Below, piece after piece: positions 27,918 to 37,602 of a stretch of 64,000 nucleotides of DNA. The position numbers and the translations under genes are program-made. Below the pieces are notes generated by a model. That model did not search any database. It saw nothing but the letters and a program-made list of their open reading frames with translations, and was not told the DNA's origin. The stretch's first letter is position 1. Each line of letters begins with the position of its first letter. Source of the DNA: Spirochaetia bacterium UBA2205 (lineage in GTDB: Bacteria > Spirochaetota > UBA4802 > UB4802). The stretch spans positions 47,785 through 111,784 of the forward strand of contig DCUV01000014.1 of assembly GCA_002328585.1 (NCBI GenBank), given 5' to 3'.

Positions 27918-28232
27918 ATGTACGCAATAGTTGAAATAGCCGGGAAACAATATAAGGTTGAAAAGGATAAAACTGTAGCTGTTGACAAATTGGATGCAAA
28001 GGATAATAATGAAATTGCTATCGATAAAGTTATAATGTTTGTTGATGGTGAGAAAGTACTTATTGGGCAACCGTATTTATCCAACGTTGTGGTAAAGGCA
28101 AAAGTTGATGGAATGGTTCGGGGCAAAAAGGTGCGCGGAATAAAATTCAAGAGGCGCAAAAATTATACTAGAACATTTGGGCATAAGCAGCACTATACAA
28201 GCATAACTATTGTAGATATGTCTGTGCAGTAG
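27918..28232 (+). CDS. rplU: 50S ribosomal protein L21
   Basis: This is a 104-residue L21 with the typical opening YAIVEIAGKQYKVEKD and the C-terminal RGKKVRGIKFKRRKNYTRTFGHKQHYT block that binds 23S rRNA. The start at ATG 27918 follows GGAGAGGTG; the frame continues upstream to a TTG that overlaps this site and is not used. It overlaps the prp start by one base. Confidence 0.97.
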   Translation: MYAIVEIAGKQYKVEKDKTVAVDKLDAKDNNEIAIDKVIMFVDGEKVLIGQPYLSNVVVKAKVDGMVRGKKVRGIKFKRRKNYTRTFGHKQHYTSITIVDMSVQ

Positions 28233-28585
28233 TGATTAATGTCACTTTACAGGGGATTATTCTACGTGACGGAAACATTGCATTATCCGGCAACGATATT
28301 ATTATAACTGTTACAGGACATTCTACAAAAGCAGCAAAGGGTAATGATATTGTTTGTGCTGGTGTTTCAGCATTAGCGCAATCCGTAGTAGTTGCTCTGG
28401 AGTATTGGGGAATAGTTCATAGTATTGTTCAGGATGATGGATTGTTACGGTTTTCTATACATGTCCCATTATTAAATGACAGGGAGATAACCCGCTGCGA
28501 AAGTATAATAAGCGTTTTAGTTATTGGTTTAAATGAAATACGAAAACAATATGCAAATTTTTTAACTATTAATGTTAACGAGTAA
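28232..28585 (+). CDS. prp: Ribosomal-processing cysteine protease Prp (DUF464)
   Basis: Prp is the cysteine protease that trims the N-terminus of L27 in Firmicutes. The 117-residue protein retains the catalytic His in GHSTKAAKGNDIVCAGVSALAQS and the catalytic Cys in the same segment. It starts with GTG overlapping the rplU stop by one base and lies between rplU and rpmA, the standard location. The neighbouring L27 has no N-terminal extension to remove, so the substrate in this organism is unclear. Confidence 0.9.
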   Translation: MINVTLQGIILRDGNIALSGNDIIITVTGHSTKAAKGNDIVCAGVSALAQSVVVALEYWGIVHSIVQDDGLLRFSIHVPLLNDREITRCESIISVLVIGLNEIRKQYANFLTINVNE

Positions 28586-28630
28586 ATTTTGATACTATTT
28601 TGATAATAATTGTAAATAAGAGGTGAATGT

Positions 28631-28891
28631 ATGGCACATAAAAAAGGTGGTGGTTCATCACGAAATGGTCGTGATTCTCATGCTAAACGGTTGGGGGTAA
28701 AAGTATCTGGTGGTCAGTTGGTAAAGAGTGGCTCAATAATTATACGACAAAGAGGAACAAAACTTCATCCCGGTTTAAATGTAAAGCGCGGTAGCGATGA
28801 TACACTCTTTGCGGTAGCTGATGGTGTAATAAAATTTGAACGGCTTGGTAAAGAACGGAAGAAGGTTTCGGTATATCCTGTACAATCATAA
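28631..28891 (+). CDS. rpmA: 50S ribosomal protein L27
   Basis: L27 reaches the peptidyl-transferase centre with its N-terminal tail. The 86-residue product begins directly MAHKKGGGSSRNGRDSHAKR and has the conserved GSIIIRQRGTKLHPGLNV block. An in-frame stop at 28613-28615 rules out an N-terminal extension like that cleaved by Prp in Firmicutes. AGAGGTGAA precedes the ATG. Confidence 0.97.
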   Translation: MAHKKGGGSSRNGRDSHAKRLGVKVSGGQLVKSGSIIIRQRGTKLHPGLNVKRGSDDTLFAVADGVIKFERLGKERKKVSVYPVQS

Positions 28892-28958
28892 TGATGTTGA
28901 CAGTGTAATTGTAATTGTACATTAAAAAGCTATTGAATAAAGTTATTGAATGAATAAT

Positions 28959-29000
28959 AAAAGGGGTAAGTTTTTAAGCTGTGGCCCCTTTTTCTTTTTT
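28959..29000 (+). terminator. Putative terminator of rplU-prp-rpmA
   Basis: AAAAGGGG (28959-28966) can pair with CCCCTTTT (28985-28992) across an 18-base loop, followed by a long T-rich run ending at 29000. It lies about 70 bases after rpmA. The large loop reduces certainty. Confidence 0.5.
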
Positions 29001-29129
29001 GTACCTACTGCTCAATGGAATAGTTTTTGCAGTAAACTTCTTTGCATTGCATAAATCTCCTTACTCTATCGTTGAAACTGCTCCCTCAAGGGTAAAAATT
29101 ATCATATTGTGACGAAGAAAAAGTGAAAA

Positions 29130-29142
29130 TGGGGTCAGAGCC
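29130..29142 (+). repeat. Copy of the GGGGTCAGAGCC intergenic repeat
   Basis: TGGGGTCAGAGCC in the rpmA-obg gap is nearly identical to 9181-9193 and matches the reverse complement of the two copies at 58381 and 58472. All four lie between genes. Confidence 0.6.
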
Positions 29143-29300
29143 TATAACTATAAACTCAATTTTAGAAAAATACATCAATTGCGATACTATCAGTAATATA
29201 ACAAATAATACTATAGTAACATAGTGATTAATAAATACATGTGCAGTATTAAGTGTTGTCCTTTTATGCTATTATCTATCAAAAACGTAAGGAATGATTT

Positions 29301-30284
29301 GTGGCTAAATTTACCGATACTATAACAATAAAAATTAAGGCTGGCAATGGTGGTGCAGGTGCTGTTTCGTTCAGGCGTGAGAAATATATTCCAAAAGGTG
29401 GTCCTGATGGAGGCGATGGCGGGAAAGGCGGTGATGTCATTATACAGGCACAGCAGGGATACTATAATTTAGGGCACCTGTTTAAGGATAGAATATATAA
29501 AGCAAAAAATGGCGGATATGGCATGGGACAAAACCGACATGGAAAAGATGGGCAGGATTTAATTATTAAAGTGCCTGCGGGTACTGAAGTTTTTGATACA
29601 CAAACAGGTGAGCCTTTAGCTGACCTTGTCAATGAAGGTGATAGTGTATGCGTTGCACAGGGTGGCATTGGTGGGAAAGGTAATGCATTTTTTAAAACAT
29701 CTACCCATCAAACCCCGCGATTTGCTCAACCTGGTATGCAGGGTGATGAGCGTACGGTAACGTTAAACCTTAAATTAATAGCCGATGTTGGGTTGGTTGG
29801 GCTTCCCAATGTTGGGAAATCTACGTTGCTTGCAAAAATAACTAATGCTCAGCCAAAAATTGCCAATTATCCTTTTACCACGCTTATACCCAATTTAGGG
29901 GTTATTGAGCAGGGAGAGAAGGTTATTACCATAGCTGATATCCCTGGCATTATTGAAGGTGCTCATAAAGGGTTGGGATTGGGTCTTTCATTTTTGCAGC
30001 ATATTGAGCGGGTTAAGGTAATTTTGTTTTGTGTTGAAGCTGTTGATGCAGACCCATTATATACACTTTCACTGTTAAAAGCAGAGTTATCAACGTATAA
30101 TGATAATTTGTCAAAACGGCATTCAATACTACTGCTGACAAAAAGTGATATGGTAAGCGAATCTATTTTGCAAACAAGGATACAACTATTGCAAAAAGAA
30201 AAATATGATTGTGTACCCATATCATCATTGACAGGATATAATATTGATATATTAATTGAGAAACTTTTTTTGATAATGGAATAA
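29301..30284 (+). CDS. obg: GTPase Obg (ribosome assembly)
   Basis: Obg is an essential GTPase acting late in 50S assembly and in stress signalling. The 327-residue protein has the glycine-rich Obg fold (KAGNGGAGAVSFRREKYIPKGGPDGGDGG), then the G domain with G1 GLPNVGKST near residue 167, G3 DIPGI and an NKxD-like TKSD. It has no C-terminal OCT extension, as in many Gram-negative forms. The start codon is GTG. It sits downstream of rplU-prp-rpmA and five bases before proB, a common bacterial order. Confidence 0.96.
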   Translation: MAKFTDTITIKIKAGNGGAGAVSFRREKYIPKGGPDGGDGGKGGDVIIQAQQGYYNLGHLFKDRIYKAKNGGYGMGQNRHGKDGQDLIIKVPAGTEVFDTQTGEPLADLVNEGDSVCVAQGGIGGKGNAFFKTSTHQTPRFAQPGMQGDERTVTLNLKLIADVGLVGLPNVGKSTLLAKITNAQPKIANYPFTTLIPNLGVIEQGEKVITIADIPGIIEGAHKGLGLGLSFLQHIERVKVILFCVEAVDADPLYTLSLLKAELSTYNDNLSKRHSILLLTKSDMVSESILQTRIQLLQKEKYDCVPISSLTGYNIDILIEKLFLIME

Positions 30285-30288
30285 ACAC

Positions 30289-31395
30289 ATGCCACGTTCT
30301 CAGTATTTAAAACGGGTAAAGACTATTGTTGTTAAGGTTGGCTCATCGCTCATTACCAATTCAGATGGTATATCTGCTGAATGCGTTGATAAGCTTGTTG
30401 ACGATGTTGTTTTTCTTATTAAAAAAAAGTATAAAGTAGTGATTGTAAGTTCAGGTGCTATCAGTGCTGGTTCTGCTGTTATGAAAAAAAAACGCATGCT
30501 GTGCACAATCCCGGAAAAACAAGCGTTAGCTGCTATTGGACAATCAATACTTATGGATGTTTACCGGGGATGTTTTAATAAACGTGGATATGAGGTTGGA
30601 CAGATTTTGCTCACCGAAGATGATGTAAAACATCGCAGGAGATTTTTAAATGCTCGACATACCTTGAATGCTCTTCTGGATATGGGAGTTGTACCGATAG
30701 TTAATGAAAATGATTCGGTTGTCATTAAAGAGATTAAATTTGGTGATAACGATACACTCTCAGCACATGTTGCAAATATTGTACAGGCTGATCTATTGAT
30801 ATTGTTGTCGGATGTTGATGGATTTTACTGGGATGATCATGATGAAGAACCGGTGAGTGAGATTTTTGAAATAAATGATGAAGTAAAAAAACGATGCCGT
30901 GGTGCAGGTAGTGAGCATGGGATAGGTGGCATGGTTACAAAGATTAAAGCAGGCGAAATAGTTATAAAATCAGGCGAGATGATGATAATTGCCAATGGCA
31001 AAACTGAAAATATATTAAAGCGGATAGTGCAAGGGGAGAAGATAGGCACACTCTTTTCAGGAAAAACACAGTTGAAAAGCAAAAAACGCTGGCTTGCATT
31101 TAATGTTAAATCAAAAGGTAAGCTTACCATAGATGATGGCGCGGTGAAGGCATTGAAAGAAAATAAAAAATCACTGCTTGCCATAGGGATAACCAATGTT
31201 GAAGGGAGTTTTGATCTGGGCGATGCAGTTGAGATAGTTGATACTAATGGAACGATCATTGGTAAAGGTATTGTTAATTATACCAGTGATGAATTACATA
31301 AAATAAAAGGCAAGAATACTCAGGAAATAAAAAAGATATTTGGTTCAAAATATTATGAAGAGGTCATAAACAGGGACGATTTAATTGTGTTTTAA
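30289..31395 (+). CDS. proB: Glutamate 5-kinase
   Basis: ProB phosphorylates glutamate in the first step of proline synthesis and is feedback-inhibited by proline. The 368-residue protein has the amino-acid kinase domain (VVKVGSSLITNSDG, VVSSGAISAGSAV, VNENDSVV, GIGGMVTKIKAGEI) and a C-terminal PUA domain from about residue 285. Its start lies four bases after obg, so the two are likely cotranscribed. The next enzyme, ProA, is not in the window. Confidence 0.96.
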   Translation: MPRSQYLKRVKTIVVKVGSSLITNSDGISAECVDKLVDDVVFLIKKKYKVVIVSSGAISAGSAVMKKKRMLCTIPEKQALAAIGQSILMDVYRGCFNKRGYEVGQILLTEDDVKHRRRFLNARHTLNALLDMGVVPIVNENDSVVIKEIKFGDNDTLSAHVANIVQADLLILLSDVDGFYWDDHDEEPVSEIFEINDEVKKRCRGAGSEHGIGGMVTKIKAGEIVIKSGEMMIIANGKTENILKRIVQGEKIGTLFSGKTQLKSKKRWLAFNVKSKGKLTIDDGAVKALKENKKSLLAIGITNVEGSFDLGDAVEIVDTNGTIIGKGIVNYTSDELHKIKGKNTQEIKKIFGSKYYEEVINRDDLIVF

Positions 31396-31579
31396 CAATA
31401 GGTTCTTTATTGTGTAACCTTAAAATAAAATTTGTTTCAAATAGCACATGGTAATTGTATATACATTGACATATATCAGGTTTGCACAATAATGATGAAA
31501 ATGGTGAAATTGATTGATAAAAAGTTAAATCATTGAGATATCCCCTCCTCAATGGAAAATATTATAACAGGATAATGGT

Positions 31580-34327
31580 ATGATAAATACAATATTAAGC
31601 CTTTTCTTTGGAACAAAGCATGAGCGTGATATTAAAAAACTGAAACCAATAGTACAGCAAATAAATGCTCTTGAAGATGAAGTGAAAAAGCTTACTCAGG
31701 ATCAGATGCTTGCAAAAACTGCTGAATTCAGAGGCCGCATTGAAAATGGACAGCCGGTAGATGATTTATTACCGTATGCCTTTGCCATGGTCAGGGAAGC
31801 TGCATGGCGCACCATTGGGATGCGGCATTTTGATGTACAGCTTATGGGAGCTATAGTACTGCATCAGGGTAAGATTTCTGAGATGAAGACCGGTGAAGGA
31901 AAAACGCTGGTTGCAACCATGCCGGTGTACCTGAATGCATTGGCTGGCAATGGTGTGCATGTTGTAACAGTTAATGATTATTTAGCACGTCGAGACTCTG
32001 AGTGGATGGGTCCAATCTATAAGTATTTAGGGCTTACAGTTGGAGTGATTCAGCATAACATGGATTACTATCAGCGCCAACAGTCATATCGTTGTGATGT
32101 TACTTACGGGACCAATAATGAATTTGGTTTTGATTATTTGCGCGATAATATGGTCGAGCATCGTTCACTGCGAGTTCAGCGTGCACTGTATTATGCAATT
32201 GTTGATGAGGTGGATTCAATTCTCATTGACGAAGCGCGTACTCCGCTTATTATATCAGGCTCTACTGATGAATCTACAAAAAAATATTATTTGATTAATA
32301 AAATAATTCCAGGACTCAGGGAGGGCGTTGATTATGAAGTAAATGAAAAGGATCGCAATTCCCTTTTAACCGAAGAGGGTGTTCGCCATGTTGAGCGGCT
32401 TTTAAAGATAGATAATCTATACGATAGTCGCAATATAGAATTAGTTCACCATGTTGACCAGGCATTGAAGGCGCATACGCTGTTTAAACGTGATACCGAT
32501 TATATTGTAAAAGATGGGCAGGTTATCATTGTTGATGAGTTTACCGGGCGCCTTATGCCAGGCAGGCGGTATTCTGACGGTTTGCATCAGGCACTGGAAG
32601 CAAAGGAAAATGTAACCATAGCCCGTGAAAGCCAGACATTTGCACAGATTACCTTTCAGAATTACTTCAGGATGTATAAAAAATTAGCAGGTATGACAGG
32701 TACTGCCGATACTGAAGCCATAGAATTTAAAAAGATATATAACCTTGAAGTTGTCGTTATCCCAACAAATGAACCGGTACACAGAACCGATTATCCGGAC
32801 AGGATCTATCGCACTGAAAAAGAAAAGTTTAACGCTATTGTAAAGGAGATTCAACAATTGCGTGAAGATGGCAGACCTGTGCTGGTTGGTACAATATCGA
32901 TAGAAAAATCCGAGAAGCTTTCGGAGATGCTGCGGCGGCTTGGCGTAGGGCATAATGTTTTAAATGCAAAATATCATGAAAAAGAGGCACAGATTATTGC
33001 TGAGGCAGGTCGTCCTTCAACAGTAACTATCGCCACAAATATGGCTGGTCGTGGTACTGATATTGTATTGGGAGGCAGGAAAACCTACATTGACGAATTA
33101 GAAAGCTGGCAGCCGGTTCATGATGCGAAGCTCTGGGAGCAGTACCGGGAAGCTGTTTTAAAAAATGATCTGGATATTGCCACAAGCCATGCAAATACCA
33201 TGACAGGACAGGACCAGCATAAAGCTCTTGAGATTATCCGTAAAGCCAGGGAGTGGCTGGATAATCATAATACAGTAGTTGCTGCGGGTGGTTTACATAT
33301 ACTGGGTACCGAGCGTCATGAAGCACGCAGGATTGACAACCAGTTGCGTGGAAGGTCAGGACGGCAGGGCGACCCGGGTTCATCGCGGTTTTACCTTTCA
33401 CTTGAAGATGATCTTATGCGGATTTTTGGTTCAGAGCGCATTGCTGGCGTCATGCAGCGCCTTGGCATGGAAGAAGGGCAGGAGATAGAAAGCAGGATGG
33501 TATCACGAGCCATTGAAAATGCTCAGAAACGCGTTGAAAGCAGAAACTTTGAGATTCGTAAGCATCTGCTTGAATATGATGATGTTATGAATAGTCAGCG
33601 TGAATATGTTTATAAAGAACGAAATGCAATACTTGATGGTGAAGATGTATCCGTTAAGATTAAGCAATATATTGGTGAGGTTGTTGAGAGCTGGGTGCCG
33701 TATTTTACACAGGGAAAACGAAATGCTGAAGATTGGGATATAGAGGGATTAAACGGCTGGTTGTATTCAAAATTTGGTTTTGATTTGCAGTCAATAGCAA
33801 AAGATGGGGCGCGTCTTTCACATGATGAGATTATAGATGGTATTACCAATACATTGATGCAATTATACAGTGCTAAAGAGGTGGAGATAGGCAGTGAGCA
33901 TATGCGTACGCTGGAGCGTTTGGTATCCCTGCAGGTAATAGACGCTAAATGGCGTGATCACCTGCTGGTAATGGATGATTTGCGCGATGGCATATGGACT
34001 GCAGGATATAGCGAGCGTAATCCTCTGGTTGAATATAAATTGCGCGGTTTTGAACTTTTTAATGAGATGCTGGATAATCTCAAACTAGATATTATTGAGA
34101 TGCTTTTGAAGGTACGTTTACAAAAAGTTGAGGAAATTGCAATACAACCGGAGCAGATTGCAATCCCAATGGGTCAGGAATATCATCCCGAAGTTGAGCA
34201 GTTTGGTGCTGGTGGCATACCGGTTGCTCCGCTACCAATAGCAATAGCCTCACAGGGTGAGGATAAAACAAGAGAGGTGACTGGTGGGGTAAGGCGTAAA
34301 AAGACACGAAGAAGCAGGCGGGGATAA
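31580..34327 (+). CDS. secA: Preprotein translocase ATPase SecA
   Basis: SecA drives secreted proteins through SecYEG. The 915-residue protein has Walker A MKTGEGKTLVAT near residue 102, DEVDSILIDEART, the preprotein cross-linking region, motif VTIATNMAGRGTDI and the QLRGRSGRQGDPG helicase motif. The C-terminus ends in a basic tail (RRKKTRRSRRG) and lacks the zinc-binding CxCxSGx8CH motif that contacts SecB and ribosomes in many bacteria. It is two bases upstream of glmM. Confidence 0.97.
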   Translation: MINTILSLFFGTKHERDIKKLKPIVQQINALEDEVKKLTQDQMLAKTAEFRGRIENGQPVDDLLPYAFAMVREAAWRTIGMRHFDVQLMGAIVLHQGKISEMKTGEGKTLVATMPVYLNALAGNGVHVVTVNDYLARRDSEWMGPIYKYLGLTVGVIQHNMDYYQRQQSYRCDVTYGTNNEFGFDYLRDNMVEHRSLRVQRALYYAIVDEVDSILIDEARTPLIISGSTDESTKKYYLINKIIPGLREGVDYEVNEKDRNSLLTEEGVRHVERLLKIDNLYDSRNIELVHHVDQALKAHTLFKRDTDYIVKDGQVIIVDEFTGRLMPGRRYSDGLHQALEAKENVTIARESQTFAQITFQNYFRMYKKLAGMTGTADTEAIEFKKIYNLEVVVIPTNEPVHRTDYPDRIYRTEKEKFNAIVKEIQQLREDGRPVLVGTISIEKSEKLSEMLRRLGVGHNVLNAKYHEKEAQIIAEAGRPSTVTIATNMAGRGTDIVLGGRKTYIDELESWQPVHDAKLWEQYREAVLKNDLDIATSHANTMTGQDQHKALEIIRKAREWLDNHNTVVAAGGLHILGTERHEARRIDNQLRGRSGRQGDPGSSRFYLSLEDDLMRIFGSERIAGVMQRLGMEEGQEIESRMVSRAIENAQKRVESRNFEIRKHLLEYDDVMNSQREYVYKERNAILDGEDVSVKIKQYIGEVVESWVPYFTQGKRNAEDWDIEGLNGWLYSKFGFDLQSIAKDGARLSHDEIIDGITNTLMQLYSAKEVEIGSEHMRTLERLVSLQVIDAKWRDHLLVMDDLRDGIWTAGYSERNPLVEYKLRGFELFNEMLDNLKLDIIEMLLKVRLQKVEEIAIQPEQIAIPMGQEYHPEVEQFGAGGIPVAPLPIAIASQGEDKTREVTGGVRRKKTRRSRRG

Positions 34328-34329
34328 CA

Positions 34330-35694
34330 ATGAGCCTTATGAAAAGCATCTCCGGTATCAGAGGTATTGTTGGTCAGTCTCTGACGCCTGATTTGATTAC
34401 AAAGATAGCAATGGCTTTTTCCAGACATATAGGTGGCGGTACAGTAGTTGTTGGCAGGGATTCGCGCGGTAGCGGCGGTGCCATTGCCGGATGTTTTGAT
34501 GCTGTTTTGTCGCTGTGTGGATGTAATGTTATTGATATTGGCATTGTTCCCACCCCAACCGTGCAGATTATGGTTGAGCATATGAAGGCAAAAGGTGGAG
34601 TGGTAATTTCAGCGTCACATAACCCCATACAGTGGAATGCCTTTAAATTGATCAACAAATCGGGAAACTTTTTTGGTCCTGACGAGATGAATGGCTTTTT
34701 GCAGCTTGTTGATGAGATATCGCCGTTTGGTGTAGCATGGAATAAGATAAAACCAATACAGTGTGATGATACTGCAAGGGATATACACATCCAGAAGGTT
34801 TTAAAAGCTATTGATGCTGATGCTATCCGAAAAAAACATTTCACGGTTGTGCTTGATTCGGTTAATGGTGCTGGTTCAATAATTACACCAGAACTGTTGA
34901 AACATTTAGGATGCAGGGTTATACCAATATATTGTGATATGCAGTCTGGAGTTTTTCCACGCGGTGCGGAACCTCTTGCTAAAAATTTAATGCAACTGGC
35001 TGATGCGGTAAAACAGCATAAAGCTGATATTGGGTTTGCTCAGGACCCGGATGCTGACAGGCTGGCGATAGTTGATGAAGATGGAAAACCCATTGGCGAG
35101 GAGCTTACGGTGACACTGGCAGTCATGCGATGCCTTTTGAAGAAAAAAGGCTCTGTTGTGGTTAATATGTCCACCACCGGAGCGGTTGAGGATGTTGCTC
35201 ATAGATTTGGTGCTACCGTATATCGTTCAAAGGTTGGTGAGATTCATGTTGTTGAGGCAATGAAAAAGCACAGGGCAGTTGTAGGCGGCGAGGGCAACGG
35301 TGGTGTTATTGCACCAGAGGTTCACTATGGGCGCGATAGCCTTGTGGGGATTGGTTATTGCCTTGAGCTCATGGCTTTGCACAATACATCGATTTCAGAG
35401 CTTGTATCGTCCCTGCCGGCGTATTACATGATAAAGGATACAATTACTGTTGAGCAGGGAATTGATACAGGAGCTATCGAACATGAAATTACCAGCCAGT
35501 ACCATGATGAAATAATCAATACGCTTGATGGAATACGCGTCGATTTTATTCATCATAACCTCTTTAAAGGCGGGTGGGTGCACTTACGAGCTTCCAACAC
35601 TGAGCCAATTTTCAGGATTATTGCCGAAGGTAAAACAAAAGAGCAATGCAGGGCAATAATTGATACTTTCAAAACCATGACGATAACGTCATAA
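34330..35694 (+). CDS. glmM: Phosphoglucosamine mutase-like phosphohexomutase
   Basis: This alpha-D-phosphohexomutase of 454 residues has the phosphoserine loop ISASHNP (Ser96), metal loop DPDADRLAIVDE, sugar-binding GGEGNGGVI and phosphate-binding RASNTEPIFRI. GlmM makes glucosamine 1-phosphate for peptidoglycan and lipopolysaccharide. The GEGNGG sugar loop resembles archaeal and Bacteroidetes-type GlmM rather than the common bacterial GEQSGH, so a phosphomannomutase or phosphoglucomutase activity is not excluded. It follows secA with a two-base gap. Confidence 0.82.
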   Translation: MSLMKSISGIRGIVGQSLTPDLITKIAMAFSRHIGGGTVVVGRDSRGSGGAIAGCFDAVLSLCGCNVIDIGIVPTPTVQIMVEHMKAKGGVVISASHNPIQWNAFKLINKSGNFFGPDEMNGFLQLVDEISPFGVAWNKIKPIQCDDTARDIHIQKVLKAIDADAIRKKHFTVVLDSVNGAGSIITPELLKHLGCRVIPIYCDMQSGVFPRGAEPLAKNLMQLADAVKQHKADIGFAQDPDADRLAIVDEDGKPIGEELTVTLAVMRCLLKKKGSVVVNMSTTGAVEDVAHRFGATVYRSKVGEIHVVEAMKKHRAVVGGEGNGGVIAPEVHYGRDSLVGIGYCLELMALHNTSISELVSSLPAYYMIKDTITVEQGIDTGAIEHEITSQYHDEIINTLDGIRVDFIHHNLFKGGWVHLRASNTEPIFRIIAEGKTKEQCRAIIDTFKTMTITS

Positions 35695-35704
35695 CTATAA
35701 TTAC

Positions 35705-35734
35705 TTGACAAAAAATTGCCTTACTCCGTAATAC
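35705..35734 (+). promoter_or_regulatory. Putative promoter of the aspS operon
   Basis: TTGACA (35705-35710) and TAATAC (35729-35734) are 18 bases apart in the AT-rich gap upstream of aspS. A copy of the octamer (reverse orientation) overlaps the -10 region at 35733-35740. Position and spacing fit; the -10 hexamer is imperfect. Confidence 0.45.
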
Positions 35735-35829
35735 TATCGCATTCAATTTTATTACCTATTATTTTGTTATTTTTGAATTTTATATTGATTGTGGTATTGT
35801 GCAATATTATTTTATAGTGGGTTGGAAAA

Positions 35830-37602
35830 ATGTTCAAAGATAGGAGCTATTGTGGCGAATTAACGCTTGATGATGCAGGTAAACAGGTTACCCTGGCTGG
35901 TTGGGTTGATACCAAGCGTGATTTAGGCGGCATAATTTTTATTGAGATGAGGGATGTTACGGGTATTATTCAGGTAGTTTTTGATGTGTCAAAAAATGGT
36001 GAAGCATACCAGATAGCGGATAGAGCAAAAAGTGAGTACTGCATCTATGCGTGCGGGGTTGTTTCAAAGCGAACTGACGATACCATAAATCCCGATCTTA
36101 AAACAGGTATGATTGAGGTTGTGGCTCATGAGGTTGTTATTTTATCCGAATCAGAGGTGCCTCCTTTCCCAATTGATGTGTATACCAACCTTAATGAAGA
36201 GGTCAGGTTGAAATATAGATTTTTAGATTTACGAAGGGCCGAAATGCAGCAGGCGATAGTTATTCGGCATAAGGTTATGCAGGCTACACGGAATTATCTT
36301 TCCAGCAATAGATTTTTTGAAATAGAGACACCCATTTTAAATAAATCAACGCCGGAAGGTGCACGTGATTTCCTTGTACCAAGCCGCATAAATCGCGGTA
36401 TGTTTTATGCATTGCCACAATCCCCGCAGCTATTCAAGCAGATTTTGATGATATCTGGTTTTGACCGCTATTTTCAGATTGCCAGGTGTTTCCGTGATGA
36501 AGATTTACGCAATGACCGTCAGCCTGAATTTACTCAAATTGACTGCGAGCTTTCGTTTATTACCCCACAGATCATTATGCAGGTTATTGAAGGGTTGATC
36601 AAAGAGATGGTAAAGGTGCTGGGTAACGACATACATACACCATTCCCGGTAATGACCTATGACGAAGCGATGCAGCGGTATGGTAAAGATGCACCTGATA
36701 CAAGGTTTGGGCTTGAGCTTGTTGATGTAAGCGATATCTTTGCCAGCTCTTTATTTAATGTGTTTAAGGCTTCGCTTGATAACGGCGGCATTATTAAAGC
36801 GATAGTTATTAATGATGAAGGCAAAATTTCGCGTGCCATGATTGATGAGTACATTAACTATGTACGGACATTTAAGGCACATGGTTTGCCAAGTGTACGC
36901 TACACCGGCAGCAACTTTGAGACGGGAATAGCAAAATTTTTAAGTGATAGCGAAAAGCAAAAGCTTATTGACAGGCTTTCGTTAGATTCAAATTCGCTTA
37001 TTATTTTTTCGTGCGATAAACCAAAAGTTGTCAATGATGCTCTGGGAAATTTAAGGCTTAAAATAGCACAGCAGCTCACTATGATTGACGACAATAAACT
37101 TAACTTTTTATGGGTTGTTGATTTTCCACTGCTTGAGTATAATGCTGAAGAGGGCAGATTTTATGCTATGCATCACCCTTTTACTGCTCCAAAGCCTGAG
37201 TGCGAAGCAATGCTGGACTCGTTAACACCGGATAATGTTGATATGATCAAAGCTCAGGCGTATGATGTTGTCCTTAATGGTGTTGAGATTGGTGGCGGTT
37301 CCATACGAATTAACCGTACCATGTTGCAGAAGAAGATGTTTGGCATATTGGGGATATCAGAAGAGGACGCCAAAATTAAATTTTCATTTTTACTTGATGC
37401 ATTGAAGTATGGTGCCCCGCCCCATGGCGGTATAGCACTGGGATTGGATAGAATTTTAATGATTTTGTTAAAACGAAATTCCATACGTGATGTCATTGCA
37501 TTTCCAAAGACTCAGAAAGGGCAGTGCCTGATGAGCGAAGCTCCGTCGCCAGTGAGCCACGAGCAGTTAAAGGAGCTATCCATTAAGGTGGTTGAAGTAT
37601 AA
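35830..37602 (+). CDS. aspS: Aspartate--tRNA ligase
   Basis: AspRS charges tRNA-Asp. The 590-residue protein is of bacterial type: N-terminal OB-fold anticodon domain (LAGWVDTKRDLGGIIFIEMRD), class II catalytic core with motif 2 (FRDEDLRNDRQPEFTQID) and motif 3 (GIALGLDRI), and the GAD insertion between them. Length is normal. Whether it also charges tRNA-Asn cannot be judged here. Its stop overlaps the phoH start by one base, beginning an aspS-phoH-pgpH-ybeY unit. It carries octamer copies at 36253 and 36799. Confidence 0.97.
   Translation: MFKDRSYCGELTLDDAGKQVTLAGWVDTKRDLGGIIFIEMRDVTGIIQVVFDVSKNGEAYQIADRAKSEYCIYACGVVSKRTDDTINPDLKTGMIEVVAHEVVILSESEVPPFPIDVYTNLNEEVRLKYRFLDLRRAEMQQAIVIRHKVMQATRNYLSSNRFFEIETPILNKSTPEGARDFLVPSRINRGMFYALPQSPQLFKQILMISGFDRYFQIARCFRDEDLRNDRQPEFTQIDCELSFITPQIIMQVIEGLIKEMVKVLGNDIHTPFPVMTYDEAMQRYGKDAPDTRFGLELVDVSDIFASSLFNVFKASLDNGGIIKAIVINDEGKISRAMIDEYINYVRTFKAHGLPSVRYTGSNFETGIAKFLSDSEKQKLIDRLSLDSNSLIIFSCDKPKVVNDALGNLRLKIAQQLTMIDDNKLNFLWVVDFPLLEYNAEEGRFYAMHHPFTAPKPECEAMLDSLTPDNVDMIKAQAYDVVLNGVEIGGGSIRINRTMLQKKMFGILGISEEDAKIKFSFLLDALKYGAPPHGGIALGLDRILMILLKRNSIRDVIAFPKTQKGQCLMSEAPSPVSHEQLKELSIKVVEV

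Larger units (their letters stand above)
28892..29300. other. Intergenic region between rpmA and obg
   Basis: These 409 bases contain a likely terminator (28959-29000), a copy of the GGGGTCAGAGCC repeat (29130-29142) and AT-rich sequence ahead of obg. No gene is supported. The long gap implies that obg has its own promoter rather than continuing the ribosomal-protein transcript. Confidence 0.55.

Noticed and set aside
27768..28159. Reverse-strand frames across the tRNA(CAU) and rplU start, including one reading LGPTGTRTPD
   Set aside because: This is the familiar spurious translation of an antisense tRNA; the cloverleaf and rplU explain the sequence.
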